A stretch of 5,548 nucleotides of DNA, from the NCBI GenBank assembly GCA_012510865.1, contig JAAZHF010000421.1, positions 1 through 5,548 of the forward strand, given 5' to 3'. The notes beneath the pieces are model-generated. The model saw only the letters and a list, made by a program, of their open reading frames with translations. It did not search any database and was not told the DNA's origin. Below are positions 1-5,548 of the stretch, piece after piece (the stretch's first letter is position 1; each line of letters opens with the position of its first letter). Position numbers and translations under genes: made by a program. The DNA is from Gammaproteobacteria bacterium (GTDB lineage: Bacteria > Pseudomonadota > Gammaproteobacteria > Xanthomonadales > Xanthomonadaceae).

Positions 1-54
1 GCAAGGCTTCTGAGGTTGCTGGGCATCGGGGTGGGATATCAAGGCGGAAACTCC

Positions 55-60
55 AGGAGA
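55..60 (+). promoter_or_regulatory. Ribosome-binding site that sets the start of the DUF305 gene
   Basis: AGGAGA lies six bases upstream of the ATG at 67. The reading frame is open upstream to base 1, including a TTG at 16, so this Shine-Dalgarno match is the main reason for choosing 67. The protein that results begins MAHVDHG, which looks like the N terminus of related proteins as I remember them. Confidence 0.75.
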
Positions 61-66
61 ATCGAC

Positions 67-558
67 ATGGCACACGTTGATCACGGCACAGGTCACAAGA
101 ACTCCGAGGGCGGCGGTCGTCCCTATCCGTTGTTCTGGGTCAACATGGTGTTCGGTCTTGCGGTCATGTACATCGTCATGTTCTCGATGATCGACGGTGT
201 CCACGACTTCCGGAACAACCTGAACATGTTCTACATGGCACTGACCATGTGGGCTCCCATGGGGATATTTATGCTCGCCACCATGCCTGGCATGTTCCCC
301 AAGAAGCGCCTGAACCTTGCGCTCCATGCGATCTTCGCCGTAGTGACGATCGGCTCATTCGCCGCAACCCGGGCGCAGGCGCTCGTGGATGACCGACAGT
401 TCATCGATTTGATGATCCCCCATCACTCGGATACGATCCTCATGAGCCGAGAAGCCGGCTTGCATGACGCCGAGTTGCTGGAACTGTGTGACGAGATCAC
501 CAAGGCGCAGCGCTCCGAAATCGACCAGATGGAGAGCATCAGATCCCGTCTCGACTAG
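67..558 (+). CDS. DUF305 domain membrane protein, metal-resistance associated
   Basis: The 163-residue protein has a His-containing N terminus (H3, H6, H10), three predicted membrane helices (about 22-42, 54-73 and 83-102) and a C-terminal DUF305 domain. The DUF305 signature is seen as [12 protein letters not shown] (109-120) followed by the helix ending Q148, E151, M155. The K79-K80-R81 cluster between helices 2 and 3 suggests that this loop is cytoplasmic, which puts the DUF305 domain in the periplasm (inference). DUF305 proteins have a ferritin-like helical fold, no settled biochemical role, and often sit in copper and heavy-metal clusters. Methionine is very enriched: 15 in all, 11 of them between residues 27 and 76. 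In helix 2 they fall at 54, 57, 61, 65, 69, 73 and 76, forming a stripe. By hand count 34 of 163 codons end in A or T, including ATA and AGA, which is less G/C-biased than the genes downstream. The family is sure; a copper role is inferred from context and the Met pattern. Confidence 0.88.
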   Translation: MAHVDHGTGHKNSEGGGRPYPLFWVNMVFGLAVMYIVMFSMIDGVHDFRNNLNMFYMALTMWAPMGIFMLATMPGMFPKKRLNLALHAIFAVVTIGSFAATRAQALVDDRQFIDLMIPHHSDTILMSREAGLHDAELLELCDEITKAQRSEIDQMESIRSRLD

Positions 559-583
559 GCTTCTTAACCATCTCCATCTGCTG

Positions 584-599
584 CCCGTCTTCGGAGGGG
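584..599 (+). other. Small imperfect hairpin with TTCG loop
   Basis: CCCGTC (584-589) and GAGGGG (594-599) pair at five of six positions around a C(TTCG)G tetraloop, an unusually stable loop in RNA. It lies 25 bases after the DUF305 stop codon. No T tract follows, so it is not a standard terminator. It could be a 3' end-stabilising or weak attenuating structure, or chance in GC-rich sequence. Confidence 0.25.
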
Positions 600-650
600 G
601 ATTCCGCCCGGCCTGGCTCCAGCATCAGGCAGACTTCACGGATGCAGTGC

Positions 651-679
651 AACTGGAACCTTGGCAGTCCATTCCAATT
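651..679 (+). promoter_or_regulatory. Possible operator: imperfect inverted repeat before the ATPase gene
   Basis: AACTGGAA (651-658) and TTCCAATT (672-679) are inverted repeats matching at seven of eight positions, with a 13-base spacer. The repeat overlaps the candidate -35 element at 661-666. It does not match the CueR/MerR-type dyad or the CusR box that I know, so no regulator can be named. Confidence 0.25.
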
Positions 680-689
680 CGAAGATCAT
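661..689 (+). promoter_or_regulatory. Candidate sigma70-type promoter immediately upstream of the ATPase start
   Basis: TTGGCA (661-666, five of six to TTGACA) and GATCAT (684-689, four of six to TATAAT) are separated by exactly 17 bases. Transcription would begin at about 695-696, on the ATG itself, giving a leaderless or nearly leaderless mRNA. That would fit the poor Shine-Dalgarno (only GAAGA at 681-685). The -10 match is modest, so this remains a candidate. Confidence 0.25.
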
Positions 690-694
690 CTGGC

Positions 695-3121
695 ATGAAC
701 CCACCGTCTTCCCACCACCATTCCCACCCTGATGACGCGACCACCACTGCTGGAACCGCGAATGGTCGGGTGACCGACCCGGTCTGCGGCATGCAGGTGG
801 ATCCCGCCACCACGCCGCATCATGCGGACCACGCCGGCGTCCCCTTTCACTTCTGTTCGGAGCGCTGCCGCGCGAAGTTCGTCGAGGATCCCGAGCGCTA
901 CCTGTCGCCACGGGAGCCCGAGGTGGCACAGCCCGGCGCCATCTATACCTGCCCGATGCATCCGGAAGTCCGGCAACCCGGTCCCGGCACCTGTCCCTTC
1001 TGCGGCATGGCGCTGGAGCCGGAAATGCCCAGCCTGGAGGACGATGACAATCCGGAACTTCGCGACTTCTCGCGCCGGTTCTGGTGGACGCTTCCGCTGA
1101 CGGTGGTGACGTTGGTGCTGGCCATGTTCGGCCGGCATCTCCCAAGCCTCGAACTGGGCGGCGTGCAGCTCCTGCCGCTGTCGATCGACGTGCAGACCTG
1201 GGTCGAGCTGGTGCTGACCACCCCGGTCGTGCTGTGGGCCGGCTGGCCGTTCTTCGAACGCTGCGTGCAGTCGATCCGCAACCTCCACCCGAACATGTTC
1301 ACGCTCATCGGGATCGGCGTCGCGGCGGCCTTTGGCTACAGCCTGGTCGCCACCTTTGCACCCGGGCTGTTCCCGGCCTCGTTCAACGAGCATGGCCGCG
1401 TCGGCGTGTATTACGAAGCGGCGGCGGTGATCGTGTCGCTGACGCTGCTGGGCCAGATGCTGGACCTGCGGGCACGTTCGAAAACGTCGGCGGCGATCAA
1501 GGGACTGCTGGGCCTGGCGCCAAAGGAAGCCCGCCGGCTCAATCCCGATGGCACCGAGGAAGACATCCCGCTGACCCACGTCCACGTCGGCGACCACCTG
1601 CGGGTGCGTCCCGGCGAGAAGGTGCCGGTGGATGGCGAAGTGGTGGAAGGCCGCTCCAGCGTCGACGAGTCAATGCTGACCGGCGAACCCATCCCGGTCG
1701 GGAAGACCGCGGGCGACCAGGTCATCGGCGCGACCCAGAACGGCACCGGCGCGCTCGTGATCCGCGCCGCCAAGGTGGGCTCCGACACCGTGCTGTCGCA
1801 GATCGTGCAGCTGGTCGCGCAGGCGCAGCGCTCCCGCGCGCAGATGCAGCGGATGGCCGACACCGTCGCTTACTGGTTCGTGCTGGCGGTGCTGGCGATC
1901 TCGGTCGCGACCTTCTTCATCTGGGGTTACTTCGGCCCGGATCCGTCCTGGACCTATGCCGTGCTGAACGCGGTTTCGGTGCTGATCATCGCGTGTCCGT
2001 GCGCGCTGGGCCTGGCGACGCCGATGTCGATCATGGTCGCCACCGGACAGGCGGCGCAGGTCGGCGTGCTGTTCCGGGATGCCGAGGCCATCGAACACAT
2101 GCGCCGCATCGACACCCTGATCGTCGACAAGACCGGCACACTCACCGAGGGCCGCCCGGCCTTCAGAGAAGTCGTGGCCTTCGACGGCTTCGACGCCGAC
2201 CGGGTCCTGCACCTGGCGGCCAGCCTGGACCAGGGCAGCGAGCACCCGCTGGCCGATGCGATCGTGGCCGAAGCCCGGCGCCGGAACTTCGAGTTCGACC
2301 GCGTGGAGGACTTCGACTCGGTCACGGGCATGGGTGTGCGCGGAACCGTGGCCGGCCACGCGCTTGCGCTGGGCAATACCGCACTCATGGACGACCTGGG
2401 CGCCAATCCCGGCGCGCATGTCGACGTGGCCGAGCGCATGCGCCGCGAGGGCTCGAGCGCCATGTTCCTGGCCGTGGACGGGCGGCTGGCGGGCCTGGTC
2501 GCTGTCGCCGACCCGATCAAGGCATCGGCTGCGGCCGCCATCAACGAGCTGCACGCTGCCGGGCTGCACATCATCATGGCCACCGGCGACGGGCTCACCA
2601 CCGCACGCGCCGTGGCCACCGAGCTGGGCCTGGACGAGGTACATGGCGAGGTCCGCCCCGAGGACAAGGCCCAGCTGGTGCAGCGCCTCAAGAGCGAAGG
2701 CCGGCGGGTGGCCATGGCGGGCGACGGCATCAACGACGCGCCGGCGCTGGCGGCCGCCGACGTCGGCATCGCCATGGCCACGGGCACCGACGTCGCGATG
2801 TCGAGCGCGCAGATCACCCTGGTCAAGGGCGACCTGCGCGGCATCCTGCGCGCCCGGAAGATCTCGCAGGCCACCGTGGCCAACATGAAGCAGAACCTCA
2901 CCTTCGCGTTTCTCTACAACGCGCTGGGGGTTCCGGTTGCGGCCGGGGTGCTCTACCCCGCGTTCGGGATACTGCTGAGCCCGATGGTCGCGGCGCTTGC
3001 CATGAGCCTGAGCTCGGTGTCGGTGGTGGCCAACGCGCTGCGCCTGGCAAGGTCGGCCGCAGTTCCGGCGTCACCAAAGGCGACCACGCCCGACCAGACG
3101 CCCGATCTGGCCCAGGGTTGA
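695..3121 (+). CDS. copA: Cu(I)-exporting P1B-type ATPase with N-terminal YHS and heavy-metal-binding domains
   Basis: This 808-residue inner-membrane pump uses ATP to export Cu(I), possibly also Ag(I), to the periplasm. In order: a His-rich start (H7-H9, H11); a YHS domain (26-70; DPVCGM with C31, then C54 and C58); a heavy-metal-binding domain (84-110; C86-PMHP, then C100-PFC103-GM); eight predicted membrane helices (from about 129, 168, 200, 238, 391, 421, 733 and 761); actuator TGE (329-331); metal-binding CPC (434-436); phosphorylated D478 in DKTGT; H517-P518 and the GMGVRG loop (545-550) of the nucleotide-binding domain; MATGDG (628-633); and GDGIND (676-681). Y741-N742 and M770...S774 match the other Cu(I) ligands of CopA-type pumps, so copper specificity is well supported. 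There is no GMTCxxC HMA domain. The frame is open 77 codons upstream into the DUF305 gene. I chose the ATG at 695 because the upstream translation does not look like a family N terminus; GTG at 647 is the main alternative. In xanthomonads this gene is usually called copF, because copA there names a multicopper oxidase. Confidence 0.93.
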   Translation: MNPPSSHHHSHPDDATTTAGTANGRVTDPVCGMQVDPATTPHHADHAGVPFHFCSERCRAKFVEDPERYLSPREPEVAQPGAIYTCPMHPEVRQPGPGTCPFCGMALEPEMPSLEDDDNPELRDFSRRFWWTLPLTVVTLVLAMFGRHLPSLELGGVQLLPLSIDVQTWVELVLTTPVVLWAGWPFFERCVQSIRNLHPNMFTLIGIGVAAAFGYSLVATFAPGLFPASFNEHGRVGVYYEAAAVIVSLTLLGQMLDLRARSKTSAAIKGLLGLAPKEARRLNPDGTEEDIPLTHVHVGDHLRVRPGEKVPVDGEVVEGRSSVDESMLTGEPIPVGKTAGDQVIGATQNGTGALVIRAAKVGSDTVLSQIVQLVAQAQRSRAQMQRMADTVAYWFVLAVLAISVATFFIWGYFGPDPSWTYAVLNAVSVLIIACPCALGLATPMSIMVATGQAAQVGVLFRDAEAIEHMRRIDTLIVDKTGTLTEGRPAFREVVAFDGFDADRVLHLAASLDQGSEHPLADAIVAEARRRNFEFDRVEDFDSVTGMGVRGTVAGHALALGNTALMDDLGANPGAHVDVAERMRREGSSAMFLAVDGRLAGLVAVADPIKASAAAAINELHAAGLHIIMATGDGLTTARAVATELGLDEVHGEVRPEDKAQLVQRLKSEGRRVAMAGDGINDAPALAAADVGIAMATGTDVAMSSAQITLVKGDLRGILRARKISQATVANMKQNLTFAFLYNALGVPVAAGVLYPAFGILLSPMVAALAMSLSSVSVVANALRLARSAAVPASPKATTPDQTPDLAQG

Positions 3122-3146
3122 TCTGAATCAGTTGCATTGGACCGCG

Positions 3147-3163
3147 CTAGAGGTAACCTCGAG
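3147..3163 (+). promoter_or_regulatory. 17-base dyad overlapping the ribosome-binding region of the small Cys/His gene
   Basis: CTAGAGGTAACCTCGAG is a near-perfect palindrome centred on one base (3155). Seven of eight arm positions pair, and the inner GAGGT/ACCTC is perfect. The likely Shine-Dalgarno, AGAGGT (3149-3154), forms one arm. The next ATG is three bases beyond the dyad. It could be an operator for a dimeric repressor or activator. As RNA it has a one-base loop and could not fold exactly as drawn, which favours a DNA-level role. No convincing -35/-10 pair could be assigned. Confidence 0.35.
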
Positions 3164-3165
3164 TC

Positions 3166-3585
3166 ATGATCCGCCGTCGCCACCGGAACTGGTTCCAGCG
3201 CACCGCCCTTCTCGCGATGGTGGCGCTACTCTGGTCCCAGTTCGCGCTGGCCGGTCATGGCGGCTGTCTGGATCTCCCGGGCACTCCCGCCGCAGTCGCG
3301 GCCGACACGGACACCCGCCACGACCACGGCCACGGCTGTGACGCCGAGCTGGCCTCGGCGGATAAGGCGCTGTGTTCCGCGCATTGCAGCGAAGGGGACG
3401 TTTCGGCCGACAGTGGGCGCATCCCCCCGGTCCCACCGCTGATTGTCGGCGCGTGGCTCTCTTGGTTCACGGTCGCCGAGGTTGCGGACGGTGGACATGG
3501 CGTCACGTCAACATGGGTGGATTCGCCACCCAGGCCCGCCTGGCACCGCCCCACCGCCCATCCAGCGGCTCTGCTGCTGATCTGA
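3166..3585 (+). CDS. Small secreted Cys/His-rich protein, putative periplasmic metal binder
   Basis: The 139-residue product begins with a clear signal peptide: a basic N terminus (RRRHR), a hydrophobic core at about 13-28, and probable cleavage after ALA-29. The mature part has four cysteines (C34, C58, C70, C74), an HDHGHGC cluster (52-58) and a C-SAH-C motif (70-74). A weaker hydrophobic stretch follows at 91-104, and the tail is Pro/His-containing. These are plausible soft-metal ligands exposed in the periplasm. It resembles, from memory, small hypothetical proteins with an LCxAHC motif encoded ahead of CusC/CzcC genes in proteobacteria, and more loosely the CopL-type Cys/His proteins of xanthomonads, but I cannot assign a named family. 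It lies 44 bases after the ATPase and 127 before the outer membrane factor, so it is probably co-regulated with them. The start at 3166 gives the signal peptide its basic N region and has AGAGGT upstream at rather long spacing (11 bases). The function is inferred; the reality of the gene is well supported. Confidence 0.75.
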   Translation: MIRRRHRNWFQRTALLAMVALLWSQFALAGHGGCLDLPGTPAAVAADTDTRHDHGHGCDAELASADKALCSAHCSEGDVSADSGRIPPVPPLIVGAWLSWFTVAEVADGGHGVTSTWVDSPPRPAWHRPTAHPAALLLI

Positions 3586-3604
3586 TGCCCGAACGCTGAC
3601 TGTT

Positions 3605-3621
3605 CCGCACGACCTGTGCGG
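3605..3621 (+). other. Intergenic hairpin 1 before the outer membrane factor gene
   Basis: CCGCAC (3605-3610) and GTGCGG (3616-3621) form a perfect six-base-pair stem around a five-base loop (GACCT). It begins 20 bases after the small gene's stop codon. There is no T tract, so it is not a canonical intrinsic terminator. Confidence 0.4.
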
Positions 3622-3637
3622 CGCAGTGCTGTGCGTT

Positions 3638-3660
3638 CGTGCCGTGCGCATCACGGCATG
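3638..3660 (+). other. Intergenic hairpin 2 before the outer membrane factor gene
   Basis: The arms 3638-3646 and 3652-3660 form a nine-base-pair stem with one G-U pair and a perfect GCCGTG/CACGGC core closing a five-base loop (CGCAT). The sequence after it (TGTTCCTG) is only mildly T-rich. It may act as a weak terminator or attenuator, or as an RNA processing or stability element separating the small gene from the efflux genes. It ends 40 bases before the TolC-family ribosome-binding site. Confidence 0.4.
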
Positions 3661-3700
3661 TGTTCCTGCCTCGTCCGAGCGACCTGCGTCGCATCGGCCC

Positions 3701-3705
3701 AAGGA
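3701..3705 (+). promoter_or_regulatory. Ribosome-binding site that sets the start of the outer membrane factor gene
   Basis: AAGGA is seven bases upstream of the ATG at 3713. The frame is open further upstream to a GTG at 3626, but that extension would pass through the hairpins and has no comparable Shine-Dalgarno, so 3713 is preferred. Confidence 0.65.
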
Positions 3706-3712
3706 CACTGAT

Positions 3713-5035
3713 ATGGCATCCCTGTTCGACCGATTGCAGGCCAGGCGCCTGCACCCTCGCCCGCTGTTCCGCCGTCGGCCACCGCTCCGGCACCTGCCTG
3801 CCTGCGTGCTCGCCGGCGCCTTGTGGGCACTGGCGCTGTCCGCGACCGCCACCGAACCCATCCCAGGACACAGCCTCGAGTCCATCCGCGCCTGGGTGCT
3901 TGAGCACAACCCCGAGCTGCGGGCCATGGACTTCGAGGCCCAGGCCGCCGAAGCACGGATCCAGCCGGCGGGCGCCCTGCCCGACCCGACGGCCTCCGTC
4001 GGATTCCGCGGCCTCGATCCGGACAAACCCTGGCGGAACGCCGGTGCCGAGCGCGAGATCGACTACGCGCTGCGCCAGCAGATCCCGCTCTGGGGCAAGC
4101 GCGGCCTGGCGCGGACCGCGGCCAGCCAGAACGCGGTCGCGGTCGGGCTTGATCGCCTCACCACGGCGCGCGACCTGCTGTCCGACGCCGAGGCGGCCTA
4201 CGCACGCTACTGGCATGCCGACCAGGCCGTGGCCGTGCTCGATCGCCGCATCGCCCTGCTCCGCCAGGTCGAAGAGATGGCCGGCGTGCGCTACGCCCTG
4301 GGCCGCGCGGCGCAGCAGGATGCCATCCGCGCCCAGGTCGAGCAGACCAGCCTGCAGCGCGAGCGGATCGAACGCCTCGCGATCAAGCAGGAGGCAGCCG
4401 CCACCTTGAACGCCGTGCTGGGGCGCCGTTCCGATGCACCGCTGGCGACGCCCGACGGGGCGCCGCGCCTCGTCGTCCACAGCGCCTCGCTCGCCGAGGC
4501 CCTTGACGACGCCGATGCGCACCCCGCGGTCCGCTCGCAGGAGGCCCGCGCCGAGGCTGCGCGCACGAACGTGGTGCTGCAGCGTCGCAACCGCTTTCCC
4601 GACATCACCGTGGGCGTGGGTGCGATGCAGTACGGCAACGGCATCGAGAGCACCGAGCTGATGTTCGAGGTCGAAATCCCGTTCCAGCAGCGCGCCCGAC
4701 GCGAACGCGAGCGCGAATCGCGCCTGCTCGAAGACGCGGCGCTGGCCCGCCGGGACGCCACGCTGCGTGCCGTCGAGGAACGCGGCGCCTCCGCCTGGTC
4801 GCAGTGGACCAGCGCACGCGAGCGCCGCGGGCTGATCGAGAACACGCTGCTGCCCCAGGCCGACGCCACCTGGCAGTCCGCCCTGGCCAGCTACCAGGTC
4901 GGCGAAGTCGACTTCGGGACGCTGCTGGAAGCACTCAATGAATGGCAGGGCGCCGACCTCGCGCGGGTCGATGCACTGCGTGACGAACTGTTGGGCGCCG
5001 CCGCCGTGCGCGCCATCGAAGGAGAGATCCGATGA
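3713..5035 (+). CDS. cusC: TolC-family outer membrane factor of a heavy-metal RND efflux system (CusC/CzcC-like)
   Basis: The 440-residue protein would form the trimeric outer-membrane and periplasmic channel of a tripartite metal efflux pump. Two tandem outer-membrane-efflux repeats are visible. The first has HNPEL (65-69) and the strand motif LRQQIPLWGKR (120-130). The second has HPAVRSQEA (270-278) and FEVEIPFQQ (318-326). Each is followed by long Ala/Arg/Glu-rich helical segments (about 135-235 and 330-430) typical of the coiled-coil barrel. The length is normal for CzcC/CusC-type members. The signal peptide has an unusually long N region, with eight arginines in the first 26 residues before the hydrophobic core at about 31-43; cleavage is near ATA-47. 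C31 is preceded by LPA before the hydrophobic core, so it is not a good lipobox and the protein is probably not a lipoprotein. The stop codon overlaps the adaptor start as ATGA, implying translational coupling. Metal specificity cannot be read from this protein alone; copper/silver is inferred from the neighbours. Confidence 0.87.
   Translation: MASLFDRLQARRLHPRPLFRRRPPLRHLPACVLAGALWALALSATATEPIPGHSLESIRAWVLEHNPELRAMDFEAQAAEARIQPAGALPDPTASVGFRGLDPDKPWRNAGAEREIDYALRQQIPLWGKRGLARTAASQNAVAVGLDRLTTARDLLSDAEAAYARYWHADQAVAVLDRRIALLRQVEEMAGVRYALGRAAQQDAIRAQVEQTSLQRERIERLAIKQEAAATLNAVLGRRSDAPLATPDGAPRLVVHSASLAEALDDADAHPAVRSQEARAEAARTNVVLQRRNRFPDITVGVGAMQYGNGIESTELMFEVEIPFQQRARRERERESRLLEDAALARRDATLRAVEERGASAWSQWTSARERRGLIENTLLPQADATWQSALASYQVGEVDFGTLLEALNEWQGADLARVDALRDELLGAAAVRAIEGEIR
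5021..5024 (+). promoter_or_regulatory. Ribosome-binding site of the adaptor gene inside the outer membrane factor gene
   Basis: GGAG, within AAGGAGAG, lies seven bases upstream of the ATG at 5032 and inside the last codons of the preceding gene. With the four-base ATGA overlap it supports coupled translation of the channel and adaptor subunits. Confidence 0.7.
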
Positions 5036-5548
5036 CCCGTATCCAGACCCTGTCGCTCGCCATCGGCGTCGCACTCGCCGCCCTCGCCGTCGGCTGGATG
5101 GCCGGCCGCGCCACGAATGATTCCCCGACCGCAGGCACCTCCGTTGACGCGCCTGCCGCCGAACGCAAGGTGCTCTATTACCGCAACCCCATGGGTCTGG
5201 CGGACACGTCGCCGGTGCCGAAGAAGGATTCGATGGGCATGGACTACGTCCCGGTCTATGCCGACGACGCACCGCCGGCGGCGCCGGGCACGGTGGTGCT
5301 GCCGCCGGACAAGGTGCAGGCGCTGGGCGTGCGCACCGAAGCGGTCAGGCGCGGAGCCATGTCCGCTACCGTGCGCACCAGCGGCACGGTCGAGGTCGAC
5401 GAGACCCGGCAGTACGCGATCGCCCCGCGCTTCGAAGGCTGGGTGGAGCGGTTGTACGCGAACCAGACCGGCATGCGGGTCCGCGCCGGGCAGCCGCTGC
5501 TGTCCGTCTACAGCCCACAGCTGGCCGCGGCGCAGCAGGAATACCGGC
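5032..5548 (+). CDS. cusB: CusB-like periplasmic adaptor (membrane fusion protein), 3' end beyond window
   Basis: Only the first 172 codons are present; the gene continues past the window. The adaptor subunit links an inner-membrane RND pump to the outer membrane channel and, in CusB, delivers metal to the pump. An N-terminal hydrophobic segment (about 7-25) has no lipobox cysteine, so it is an uncleaved anchor or a signal peptide. Residues 48-79 are a heavy-metal-binding domain of the CusB type: YYRNPMG, then TSPVPKKD, then MGMDYVPVY. M54, M68 and M70 sit where the three Met ligands of E. coli CusB are expected. From about residue 88 (VVLPPDKVQALGVRTEAV) the membrane-fusion beta domain begins, followed by the barrel-sandwich/lipoyl half-motif (APRFEGWVERLYANQTG..V.AGQPLLSVYSPQL, about 131-164). 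The sequence breaks off just as the alpha-helical hairpin starts. The Met-based binding site supports Cu(I)/Ag(I) rather than Zn/Co/Cd. A cusA-like gene is expected next. Confidence 0.9.
   Translation, partial: MTRIQTLSLAIGVALAALAVGWMAGRATNDSPTAGTSVDAPAAERKVLYYRNPMGLADTSPVPKKDSMGMDYVPVYADDAPPAAPGTVVLPPDKVQALGVRTEAVRRGAMSATVRTSGTVEVDETRQYAIAPRFEGWVERLYANQTGMRVRAGQPLLSVYSPQLAAAQQEYR

Noticed and set aside
1..66. End of an upstream gene (QGF-stop at 2-13)
   Set aside because: A TGA at 11-13 closes one forward frame, but four codons are too little to assign a gene.
464..694. N-terminal extension of the ATPase frame into the DUF305 gene
   Set aside because: The 77 extra residues overlap the end of the DUF305 gene, lack a ribosome-binding site and do not resemble a family N terminus. 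The frame is simply open.
559..694. CueR/MerR-type copper promoter before the ATPase
   Set aside because: I looked for the paired ACCTTCC/GGAAGGT-like dyad between a -35 and -10 with 19-20 base spacing and did not find it. The only promoter candidate has a 17-base spacer.
1084..3126. 680-codon open frame on the plus strand inside the ATPase gene
   Set aside because: Its product is Arg/Gly/Ala/His low-complexity sequence with no domain. The overlapping frame encodes every catalytic motif of a P-type ATPase.
3166..3252. Twin-arginine (Tat) signal in the small Cys/His protein
   Set aside because: RRRHRNWFQR lacks the consecutive RR-x-F-L-K arrangement; an ordinary Sec signal fits better.
3626..3712. 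Upstream GTG start for the outer membrane factor
   Set aside because: There is no Shine-Dalgarno, it would put 29 more residues before an already long signal peptide, and the AAGGA at 3701 supports the ATG at 3713.
3797..3808. Lipoprotein box (LPAC) in the outer membrane factor
   Set aside because: The cysteine precedes the hydrophobic core instead of following it, and Pro at the -2 position is atypical.
3503..5272. 589-codon open frame on the minus strand
   Set aside because: It lies antisense to the outer membrane factor and adaptor genes, which have clear family motifs. Its product is Gly/Arg-rich with no recognisable domain, as expected of a shadow frame in GC-rich codon-biased DNA.

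Overview
The window is a GC-rich, almost fully coding, all-plus-strand stretch of a bacterial copper (possibly copper/silver) resistance region. Strong G/C bias at third codon positions, the protein families present and their order suggest a gammaproteobacterium of the Xanthomonadaceae/Lysobacteraceae type (Stenotrophomonas, Lysobacter, Luteimonas, Xanthomonas). That placement is inferred from gene content and memory of similar loci, not from a search.

Layout. Bases 67-558 encode a small three-helix membrane protein with a C-terminal DUF305 domain. After a 136-base gap, bases 695-3121 encode a complete P1B-1-type Cu(I)-exporting ATPase with a YHS domain and a heavy-metal-binding domain at its N terminus in place of the classical HMA domain. 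After 44 bases, 3166-3585 encode a small secreted Cys/His-rich protein. A 127-base gap with two perfect-core hairpins follows. Then 3713-5035 encode a TolC-type outer membrane factor (CusC/CzcC-like), joined by an ATGA stop/start overlap to a CusB-like periplasmic adaptor. The adaptor runs off the window at 5548. The RND pump gene (cusA-like) would be expected just downstream but is not visible.

How the genes could work together. The ATPase moves Cu(I) from cytoplasm to periplasm. The adaptor, outer membrane factor and expected RND pump carry periplasmic metal out of the cell. The small secreted protein is a plausible periplasmic metal binder or sensor. The DUF305 protein has no settled function, but it carries a striking methionine stripe along a predicted membrane helix, which fits a Cu(I)-related role.

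I see no RNA gene, mobile element, CRISPR array or convincing intrinsic terminator. The most interesting points are the methionine ladder in the DUF305 protein, the unrecognised Cys/His-rich small protein with a 17-base dyad over its ribosome-binding region, the paired hairpins ahead of the efflux genes, and a possible leaderless start for the ATPase.
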